DNA of 25,009 bases from JAFDEI01 sp964196055 (GTDB lineage Bacteria; Myxococcota_A; UBA9160; SMWR01), in assembly GCA_964196055.1 (NCBI GenBank), contig CAXMSF010000138.1:1-25009 (forward strand), in the 5' to 3' direction. The notes below the pieces were generated by a model, which was not told the origin of the DNA, did no database searches, and worked only from the letters and a program-made list of their open reading frames with translations. A program made the position numbers and the translations under genes. Below are positions 1 to 5,907 of the stretch, piece by piece. Each line of letters starts with the position of its first letter. Position 1 is the stretch's first letter.

Positions 1-219
1 ATCCTGATAGGCGGTCTTCGTAATGCGCGCGACGCCCACCACCTCTTTGCCCTCATTCGAGTGGTAGTAGAGCGCACGGTCGCCGACCCGCATCTCGCGC
101 AGATTGTTGCGCGCTTGATAATTCCGCACCCCGTCCCAATAGGTGCTGCCGTCGCGAACCAGGTCACTCCAGGAATACTTGAAGGGTTCCGATTTCACCA
201 GCCAGTGTGACCGAGCCAC
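1..219 (-). CDS. EVE-domain protein (N-terminal 73 residues, runs off the window)
   Basis: The frame opens with GTG at 219 and stays open to the window edge. The N-terminus reads MARSHWLVKSEP, followed by YSWSDL, YWDGVRNYQARNNL and GDRALYYHSN. These are hallmarks of the EVE (thymocyte nuclear protein 1-like, PUA-related) family. The WLVKSEP and WDGVRNYQARN motifs line the pocket that in known members is thought to bind modified bases or nucleic acid. The GTG has a purine-rich stretch (GGAGAAG) just upstream, which supports it as the start. Family members are usually about 150 residues, so roughly half is missing. Its biological role is not settled for the family. The identification rests on motif recall and is firm; the substrate cannot be inferred. 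Confidence 0.88.
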   Translation of the reverse strand, partial: MARSHWLVKSEPFKYSWSDLVRDGSTYWDGVRNYQARNNLREMRVGDRALYYHSNEGKEVVGVARITKTAYQD

Positions 220-255
220 GTCCGCTTCTCCGTTTCGCTTTTGGCCTGATGCCGA

Positions 256-1467
256 TCAGCGCATGTCGTCGGAAACTTGTTCCAGCATCACGTCGCGCGC
301 CAGATGAGCGAGCAACGGCCGTGACAACAGGCGCGGACCGATCACCGCGCGGGCCCAGTTCTTCCAACCCGGAATCGTCGAGGCTTGCGCGCCGAGCGCC
401 TCGAACGCGGCGGCAACGACCTCCTCTGCCGACTCACCTTTGCCGGAGACGTCGCCCGCATTCGACTGGAATTCGGTTGCGACCGGGCCGGGCTCGAGAA
501 CCAGCACGTCGATGTCGTCGTCCGCGAGTTCGACCGCGAGCGCCTCGCCGAACAGCCGATCGAAGCCCTTGGTCGCGCTGTAGACGGCATGCATGGGCAA
601 TGGGATGTGGCCCGCCACCGAGCCCGTGAACAGGATCGCGCTGCGGCCTCGTGCCCGCATCCGCGGCAACAAGCGGCCCGTGAGCACGACCGGCGCCGCG
701 CAGTTGACCGCGACCATGTCGCGCAAGCGACCAACATCCTGCTTCGCGAACATCCCGTAGAAACCAAAGCCCGCGTTGTTGACGAGAATGCCGATGTCGA
801 GGTCATCGACCGAGGCCGCGAGACGTTCGACGTCGTCGGGATCCGTCAGATCGGCCGACACGACGCGGGTCTCGACCGGCGCCAGCTTCGACAGTTCGTC
901 GGCGAGCTCGTGCAAGCGGTCTTCGCGACGCGCGGTCAGTACGCACGAGATCCCGTCACGCGCGAGCGCGCGGGCGAACTCCGCGCCGAGTCCCGCCGAC
1001 GCGCCCGTGACGAGCGCCCAGCCCCCGTAGCGTTCCGCGAGTGTCTCGCGCTCGCCCTGGAACAGCGGCCGCGCACGCCATAACGCCACCGCGAGTGCGG
1101 CAAAGGCCGCGAAGGACACCACTCCGGTGATGAACCCCGCGAAGCCGTCGAAACCGTAGAGCAGGTTCCAGATCAGCATCCCGAATGCCAGATGCCAGAC
1201 GTAGAGCGACGCCCACGGCCACATCCAGGACTTCATGCAACGGAAGCCGTACGCCCCCGCGGCGTAGACGGCCCAGTGGGCCGGCTCGAGCAACTTTGCC
1301 GCCCAGCCGTGGAACAGGATGCCGAACCAGACCTCTTCGTCTTCGGCCACGGGCTTGATGAAGAAGTCCCACGGCACGTAGATGAGCGCCATGTAGGCGC
1401 TGAACACCATCAGCCCACTCATCCAGCCCGGACGCCCGGCAAAAACGGAACGCAGCCAGCTCGCCAT
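256..1467 (-). CDS. Membrane-anchored short-chain dehydrogenase/reductase (SDR)
   Basis: Protein of 403 residues. Residues 1-130 are hydrophobic and Trp/Tyr-rich with about four likely membrane helices. From about residue 150 a classical SDR domain follows: the cofactor loop TGASAGLG at 154-161, an NNAG motif, a catalytic Ser in the FTGSVAG stretch and the YSATK Tyr/Lys pair. It should be an NAD(P)-dependent oxidoreductase held at the membrane, so a lipid or other hydrophobic substrate is plausible (inference). I chose ATG 1467 over the longer frame start at 1518 because GGAGG sits at a good distance upstream of 1467. The N-terminal membrane part is unusual, since most SDRs are soluble proteins of about 250 residues. 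The substrate is unknown. Confidence 0.87.
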   Translation of the reverse strand: MASWLRSVFAGRPGWMSGLMVFSAYMALIYVPWDFFIKPVAEDEEVWFGILFHGWAAKLLEPAHWAVYAAGAYGFRCMKSWMWPWASLYVWHLAFGMLIWNLLYGFDGFAGFITGVVSFAAFAALAVALWRARPLFQGERETLAERYGGWALVTGASAGLGAEFARALARDGISCVLTARREDRLHELADELSKLAPVETRVVSADLTDPDDVERLAASVDDLDIGILVNNAGFGFYGMFAKQDVGRLRDMVAVNCAAPVVLTGRLLPRMRARGRSAILFTGSVAGHIPLPMHAVYSATKGFDRLFGEALAVELADDDIDVLVLEPGPVATEFQSNAGDVSGKGESAEEVVAAAFEALGAQASTIPGWKNWARAVIGPRLLSRPLLAHLARDVMLEQVSDDMR

Positions 1468-1653
1468 GAAACCTCCTCGCAACGCAGCGAATGGGTTCGG
1501 AATCGACGACGATATCACAGCGCTGAAAGGGCCCGGCCGTTGAAATGCGAGGATTCGAGTGCGGCGGCGGTTCCGGCCGCCCGCAGCAGCGGATGCGGAA
1601 TGCCGTTGACTGCGGGCAACCGACTCGGGACCGGCCGGGTGCTGGCGGGGTTC

Positions 1654-2298
1654 TTAAGGTTCCACCAGGCCGGTACGAATCGCGAATCGCACCAGGCCCG
1701 ACACCTTGTGGATATCGAGTTTCTCCATCAGGTTCGAACGGTGCGAATCAATGGTCTTGAGCGAGACTCCGAGCATGGCCGCGATCTCCTTGCTCGACAG
1801 ACCCTCGGCGATCAACTGCAGGACTTCTCGCTCACGATCGGTCAGCACACCGAGCCCCGACGGCGAGGACGGGGCGGGGCGCGCGATCGCGTCGACGACC
1901 TGCTGCGTGATCGCCGGCGAGAGATACGAAACACCGTCACGGACCGTGTCGATCGCTTCGATCAGATCGTCGGCCGCCGCGTTCTTCACGATGTAGCCGG
2001 CTGCGCCCGCGCGCAGCACTTCTTCCACGTAGGCGCGACTCTCGTGCATCGAAAGGACCAACACCTTCGTCGCGAGGCCCCGCTTGCCGATCCGACGGGT
2101 CGCATCGATGCCCGACAGACGCGGCATCCAGAGGTCCATGAGTGCCACATCCGGCTTCTTTTCGGTGACGAGCTTCACGGCTTCTTCGCCGTCGGAGGCT
2201 TCGCCGACGATTCGAAAGTCGTCGCGGGTTTCGAGCAGCTTTCGGATTCCCTGCCGGACCACGGTGTGATCATCGGCAAGCACGATGGTGGTCGACAT
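1654..2298 (-). CDS. NarL/FixJ (LuxR-type) two-component response regulator
   Basis: Protein of 214 residues with a receiver domain (about 1-120) and a LuxR-type helix-turn-helix (about 150-205). Receiver residues visible are the acidic pair D9/D10, the phospho-acceptor D55 in MDLWMP, the switch Ser in VLSMHE and the conserved Lys in YIVKNA. The output domain has LTDREREVLQLIAEG and the SSKEIAAMLGVSLKTIDSHRSN recognition region. A cognate kinase would phosphorylate it, after which it would dimerise and act as a transcription factor. No histidine kinase is encoded nearby, so it is an orphan here. ATG 2298 is preferred over ATG 2304 because GAGGG lies about six bases before it but directly abuts the upstream ATG. 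A palindromic region lies upstream (2372-2403). Confidence 0.92.
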   Translation of the reverse strand: MSTTIVLADDHTVVRQGIRKLLETRDDFRIVGEASDGEEAVKLVTEKKPDVALMDLWMPRLSGIDATRRIGKRGLATKVLVLSMHESRAYVEEVLRAGAAGYIVKNAAADDLIEAIDTVRDGVSYLSPAITQQVVDAIARPAPSSPSGLGVLTDREREVLQLIAEGLSSKEIAAMLGVSLKTIDSHRSNLMEKLDIHKVSGLVRFAIRTGLVEP

Positions 2299-2371
2299 TC
2301 GCATCCCTCGATGGTCCGTTCACATTGAATTACTGAGGGAAGGGTAGTGCGAACTCCTCGGGTGCCTATCC

Positions 2372-2403
2372 GGCATTTCCCGAAGTTCGCTGGGAGAAAT
2401 GCC
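2372..2403. promoter_or_regulatory. Inverted repeat upstream of the response-regulator gene
   Basis: GGCATTTCCC (2372-2381) and GGGAGAAATGCC (2392-2403) are inverted repeats. They pair over ten base pairs with one bulged A, around a 10-base centre. The repeat lies 75-105 bases before the response-regulator start. There is no T-run on either side, so it does not look like an intrinsic terminator. A binding site for a dimeric regulator, possibly the response regulator itself, is possible but unproven. Confidence 0.35.
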
Positions 2404-2425
2404 GCACTTTCCCGCCGCCAAAGTA

Positions 2426-2446
2426 GGCCCTGAGCTGCGCAGGGCC
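2426..2446. other. Stem-loop, 7-bp GGCCCTG/CAGGGCC
   Basis: GGCCCTG (2426-2432) and CAGGGCC (2440-2446) form a perfect 7-bp stem around a 7-base loop in the gap between the VOC gene and the response regulator. No T-tract follows on either strand. It could be a weak terminator for the VOC gene or a structured leader of the regulator transcript. I see nothing that decides between these. Confidence 0.3.
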
Positions 2447-2532
2447 TGGGCGAGGAGACATAACCATTCGAAAAAACTAGTGTTTTTTGATCGGTCGTCC
2501 CGGGGCGGTGCAACCGGGAAGCCGGGGGCCGC

Positions 2533-3012
2533 TCAGGCCTCCGCGATCGCGCGAAACGCCTCGATCACGTCTGCGGGTGCCTGAACGAGTTCGATCAGCA
2601 CACCCGCACCGCCGATCGGTGACTCGTCGTTGCCCTTCGGGTGGATGAAGCAGACATCGTGGCCGGCCGCCCCGGCTCGGATCCCGCCCGGGGTGAAGCG
2701 CACGCCATTCTCCTCGAGCCACTTCACGGCAGCCGGCAGGTCGTCGATCCAGAAGCCGACGTGATTCAACGCGGGTTCGTGGACCTTCGGTCGGCTCGAA
2801 GGGTCGATCGGCTGCATCAAATCGACCTCGACCTTGAACGGGCCCCGGCCCGCAACCGTGATGTCTTCGTCGACGTTTTCTTTCTCGCTGCGGAAGTCTC
2901 CAACCGGGGTGAGGCCGAGCATGTCGATCCAGACTCGCCGAAGCGGTGCCTTGTCGACGGCGCCAACGGCGATCTGCTGAAGGCCAAGCACGGAGAACGG
3001 ACGATCGGACAC
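2533..3012 (-). CDS. VOC-superfamily (glyoxalase/bleomycin-resistance fold) protein
   Basis: Protein of 159 residues with the paired beta-alpha-beta-beta-beta layout of the VOC superfamily: LGLQQIAVGAVD opening module 1 and LNHVGFWIDDL opening module 2, the latter followed by the typical LEENGVRF. Candidate metal ligands are the His in LNHVGF, the Glu in VEVDLM and the Glu in VLIELVQ. The first-module ligand position, usually His, reads Gln (LQQIAV), as in several lactoylglutathione-lyase or methylmalonyl-CoA-epimerase relatives. GTG 3012 is chosen because GAGG lies about seven bases before it; an upstream in-frame GTG at 3024 lacks such a site. It lies 72 bases downstream of rlmE in the same orientation and may be co-transcribed. 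The substrate cannot be assigned. Confidence 0.82.
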   Translation of the reverse strand: MSDRPFSVLGLQQIAVGAVDKAPLRRVWIDMLGLTPVGDFRSEKENVDEDITVAGRGPFKVEVDLMQPIDPSSRPKVHEPALNHVGFWIDDLPAAVKWLEENGVRFTPGGIRAGAAGHDVCFIHPKGNDESPIGGAGVLIELVQAPADVIEAFRAIAEA

Positions 3013-3084
3013 GGGGCACCTCACTCGATTGGTTGATTGGGCAGAGCAACATAGCGGGCGAAGCGAACCCGTGGCCCGGCCGAT

Positions 3085-3690
3085 TCAGTCCTCGTTCCGG
3101 TAGCCGGTCGCGAGCAGGTAGCGCTCGGTCGTGCCCTTGCGGCTCGCCGCCGCCTTGACGGTCTTGGCCGTCGTGAACCGGGCTCGAATCCGCCGATCGA
3201 TGGCCTGGGCCTCGGGGCATTCGAGAATCTTGAGCAGCAGCGAACCGCCGGGGCGCAAGATCTCTGGAACGCGGGCTTCGATGCTCTCGAGCAGGCCCTC
3301 TTCGCGCGCTCGATCGACCGCTCGGATGCCGGTGAGCTTCGGGGCCGCGTCCGAGAGCAGAACGTCCGCGCGCCCGCCGAGTGCCGCTGAAATCTCTTCC
3401 AATACAGAGGCTTCCGTGATGTCACCACAAATTGCGACCACGTTCGCAGATTCGATCGGCGGATCGATCGCGGCGAGATCGACGCCGACCACGAGACCCG
3501 AAGGCCCGACCGCTTCCGCGGCAATCTGAAGCCAGCCGCCGGGCCAACAACCGAGGTCGACGACCCGATTTCCGCGCCGCATCAGCCGATGCGCCTGCTG
3601 GATCTCGGCGAGCTTGTAGGCCGCGCGCGAGCGGTAGCCCTCACTCTTTGCGCGCTGGTGGTAATGATCCTTGCGGTCGTACTTCGCCAA
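3085..3690 (-). CDS. rlmE: 23S rRNA 2'-O-ribose methyltransferase RlmE (FtsJ/RrmJ)
   Basis: Protein of 201 residues, close to the 209 of the E. coli enzyme that methylates U2552 of 23S rRNA in the large subunit using S-adenosylmethionine. The SAM-binding loop reads VVDLGCWPGGW (44-53), and a second acidic motif is VVGVDL. The K-D-K-E catalytic tetrad is visible as K26 (AAYKL), D114 (LLSDAAP), K154 (LLLKIL) and E189 (TTERYL). The N-terminus (KDHYHQRAKSEGYRSRAAYKL) is the conserved substrate-binding start of the family. The start codon is TTG at 3690; no ATG is available nearby. It may head an operon with the VOC gene downstream. Confidence 0.93.
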   Translation of the reverse strand: MAKYDRKDHYHQRAKSEGYRSRAAYKLAEIQQAHRLMRRGNRVVDLGCWPGGWLQIAAEAVGPSGLVVGVDLAAIDPPIESANVVAICGDITEASVLEEISAALGGRADVLLSDAAPKLTGIRAVDRAREEGLLESIEARVPEILRPGGSLLLKILECPEAQAIDRRIRARFTTAKTVKAAASRKGTTERYLLATGYRNED

Positions 3691-3729
3691 CGGAGTTCCC
3701 AGATTCGGACGATCGCGCCGAGGCCCCGA

Positions 3730-3820
3730 GCCTAGCTGCGCGTTGGCCGCTTCGCGGCCAATGCTTCCGCGTCGTCGCCGGAAACACTTCGTGTTTCCCG
3801 CTCCTGCTTGCGCGTTAGAT
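3730..3820 (-). other. Integron attC-like element (two hairpins between core-like sites)
   Basis: Read on the minus strand, the element begins three to four bases after the stop codon of the selenoprotein gene. Its first site, ATCTAAC (3820-3814), fits the attC consensus RYYYAAC. It ends with GCTAGGC (3736-3730), one base off GTTRRRY. Between these lie two strong hairpins with the same 3-base loop: GGAAACAC/GTGTTTCC (3780-3798) and an 11-bp stem with one G-U pair (3740-3764). Length (91 bp) and position right after an open reading frame are what a gene-cassette recombination site would show. Against it: the GTT core of the second site is mutated, and the internal arms do not pair with each other as in a classic attC. 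A REP-like palindromic unit is the alternative. Confidence 0.38.
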
Positions 3821-3824
3821 GTTC

Positions 3825-4880
3825 TTAGCTCCGATCCGGCTCGATACGGGTCGGCGTGATGGCCTCCATCGGGTACTCGGGCACGCCCGTCTCGGCGAGT
3901 TCGAAGAACTCGGGTCCGAACGGGTTCATGCCGCGGATCGGCATCGAGCCGCGGCGAATCGTCCAGTCGTGTGGCGCGAGTTCGTCCGCGCGTCGGAAAT
4001 GTCGTTCCGCCGCTTCGCCACGCCCGAGTTCGCTCAGGGTCCAGGCCAGCGCTCGTTCGGTACGCGCGAGCTGGCTTGCGGGTGTCGGCACGATTCGCCG
4101 CTCGCGCAGCTCGTCCGCAGGCAGTGTGCCGGAACCGTCCCGCACCCAGGCTCGGATCAAATCGAGATACGGCGCCGACCGCTTGCCGTGGAACGCGGTG
4201 AATGTGTCGCTGCCGAACTGTGAATCGTTGGGTCGGCAGACCATTCCAGCCTCATCGATCCATACGATCGTGGGCACGTTCACGATGTGATAGAGCTCGG
4301 CCACGCGGTGCTCCGGATCGATCACACTCGGGTGGGTGGGTGCTGCAGCTTCGATGAACGGGCGCGGATCGTCGGGGCTGCGGTCGAGTGCGACCGTGAA
4401 CGGTACGAAGCCCAGATCGCCGAGCTCCGCGAATAGTGCCTGCCAGACCGGCAGGTCCTCGCGACAGCCTCACCAGGACGCATACGCAATCAGCAGCACC
4501 TTCTTGCCGCGGTGTTCCGAGAGCGAATGCAGCTTGCCTTCGAGGTCGGGCAGCGTGAAGTCGGGCGCCTCGAGAGTCGCGAGCTGGCCGTCGCGGTCCG
4601 CGGCCGCGGTACCGAGCGCCGCCATCCGCTCTTCGAGATCGAGCGCGAGCGGGCGGGCCAGCAGGTCCGCGAACGCCTGCAGGTCGACACCGTCGTGCTT
4701 CGCGAGAGCGGATGAATCCGGCACCGGCACGCAGACATTGCCCTGACACAGGCCTTGCGGCTTCAGCTCCCAGGCGAAGGCGGCAGGCAACTCGGAGGTC
4801 GGAATGCGAACGCGTTCGCCGCTAAATATCGCTGCAATTTCAGATGTTTGACCATCCTGTAGCAAGGTGAGCTTCGACAT
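3825..4880 (-). CDS. Selenocysteine-containing redoxin (thioredoxin-fold) with in-frame UGA at residue 137
   Basis: One continuous frame of 351 residues from ATG 4880 to TAA 3825, interrupted only by TGA at 4472-4470, which I read as selenocysteine (U137). Residues 1-100 form an N-terminal domain with C45 and C50. Residues 105-250 are an AhpC/TSA/ResA-like redoxin domain starting APDFTLPDLEG. The active site is YASW-U-GC (U137, C139), followed by REDLPVW, the cis-Pro motif NVPTIV (P203) and WIDEAG. Residues about 262-300 resemble a TPR helix pair. Relatives with Cys in place of Sec (ASWCGCR) are known to me from family recall. The likely role is a thiol/selenol oxidoreductase or peroxide-reducing enzyme; no signal peptide is seen, so it is probably cytoplasmic. 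The 48 codons after the UGA are free of stops and carry family sequence. A SECIS-type hairpin follows the UGA. No sel genes lie in the window. Confidence 0.88.
4428..4463 (-). promoter_or_regulatory. Bacterial SECIS element directing selenocysteine insertion
   Basis: After the UGA (4472-4470) come 14 bases, then a perfect 6-bp stem CCTGCC/GGCAGG (4455-4450 and 4444-4439) capped by the loop GGTCT. This loop matches the GGUCU apical region of the E. coli fdhF SECIS, which contains the G-U pair read by SelB. A lower stem CGCGA/TCGCG (4463-4459 and 4432-4428) extends it across an internal loop. The distance from the UGA to the loop, about 20 bases, lies within the known bacterial range. Confidence 0.85.
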
Positions 4881-5019
4881 CGATTCCCCGCTGCATCGGA
4901 TGCGGGCCGCCGGCCCGAGGAAGTAAGCCGGAGAGTATCCCAGTCCGGCGACGCGACATAGCGACGCACCGGTGAAGGGGTTGACCTGCAAACCGGCAAT
5001 TCACCAGATCGCGCCACGA

Positions 5020-5035
5020 GGCGCGGAGGAATGCA
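5020..5035. terminator. GC hairpin between the SDR and selenoprotein genes
   Basis: CGCGCC (5020-5025) and GGCGCG (5030-5035) form a perfect 6-bp stem with loop ACGA, 36 bases past the SDR stop on the minus strand. It may end the RND-SDR transcript or sit in the leader of the selenoprotein mRNA. No T-run follows, so the terminator call is weak. Confidence 0.3.
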
Positions 5036-5070
5036 AGCCAGCCGCGCGAAGCGATTCTCGGATCACGCTG

Positions 5071-5907
5071 CTAGGCGTTCTCGGGGCCCAAGCAGTCGTC
5101 CATGGCTTCATCCCCGTAGAGCTTCCGGCAGAGCTTCTCGAAGGAGACGCCTTCCGGAATCCCCATGCCCCCGCACACCGACAGAACCTGCCCCGTCACC
5201 CACGCACCCGAAGCCGCGGAGAAATAGAGCACTGCGTCGCCGATCTCCTCGGCGTCGCCGCTGCGGCCAAGCGGGGTGATGTCGACGAGTCCCGAGGCCT
5301 CGCCTTCGTCGAATGCGAGCGCCGTGCCTTCGGTGGGCACGAAGCCCGGTCGGATGCAGTTGACGCGAACCCCGAACGGCGCGAGCTCGAGCGCGGCACA
5401 GCGCGTGAGCGCCTCGACCGCGGCCTTCGAGACCGTGTAGGGCGCCATGTAGCGCGCCACCTTGAAGCCCTCGACTGAGGAGATCGTGACGATGCTCCCG
5501 CCGCTCTCCTTCATCGCCAGGCCCGCATGCTTGATCGTGAGTGCCGTACCGACGATGTTGAGGTCGTTCACGAAGCGCCACGGGTCGGCGCCGAGCAGCA
5601 GGATCGGCCCCGGAGCGCCACTGCCCGCATTCGCCACCGCGATGTCGAGCCGGCCGTCGTCTCCGGCGGCACACGTCACCGCAGCCGCGATCTCCTCTTC
5701 CTTCGTGACGTCGCATTGCGCGATGTCGATCCGTGCTGCGTCGATCTCGGAGCGGAGCTGCTCCGCCGCCGCCTCGAGCACGTCCAGGCGCCGGGCCGCA
5801 AGGGTGACGTGCGCACCGTGCTGTAGCAGCCTGCGCGCGATGCCGCGGCCGACTCCCGTGCCGCCGCCGGTCACGAGCGCCTTCTTTCCAATGAGTAAAG
5901 GGTTCAT
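5071..5907 (-). CDS. SDR-family NAD(P)-dependent oxidoreductase
   Basis: Protein of 278 residues, a typical length for a classical SDR. It starts MNPLLIGKKALVTGGGTGVG, with the cofactor loop TGGGTGVG at about 14-21. Further motifs are NAGSG, the catalytic Ser in ITISSVEG, and YMAPYTVSK carrying the Tyr and Lys. The C-terminal half has the RVNCIRPGFVPTEG and WVTGQVLSVCGGMG stretches of enoyl-ACP/3-oxoacyl-ACP reductase-like members. ATG 5907 overlaps the TGA of the upstream transporter gene as ATGA, and GGGAGG precedes it, so the two genes are likely translationally coupled. A longer frame start at 6000 lies inside the transporter and is rejected. The substrate is unknown; coupling to an MMPL-type transporter hints at a lipid (inference). 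Confidence 0.91.
   Translation of the reverse strand: MNPLLIGKKALVTGGGTGVGRGIARRLLQHGAHVTLAARRLDVLEAAAEQLRSEIDAARIDIAQCDVTKEEEIAAAVTCAAGDDGRLDIAVANAGSGAPGPILLLGADPWRFVNDLNIVGTALTIKHAGLAMKESGGSIVTISSVEGFKVARYMAPYTVSKAAVEALTRCAALELAPFGVRVNCIRPGFVPTEGTALAFDEGEASGLVDITPLGRSGDAEEIGDAVLYFSAASGAWVTGQVLSVCGGMGIPEGVSFEKLCRKLYGDEAMDDCLGPENA

Noticed and set aside
3740..3798. Two hairpins at 3740-3798 as an ordinary Rho-independent terminator
   Set aside because: Neither stem is followed by a T-run on the minus strand, and the flanking core-like sites are not explained by termination.
4470..4472. Reading TGA at 4470-4472 as a nonsense mutation that makes a pseudogene
   Set aside because: The frame continues without change for 214 codons of family sequence, the stop falls exactly on the catalytic Cys position, and a SECIS-type hairpin follows at the right distance.
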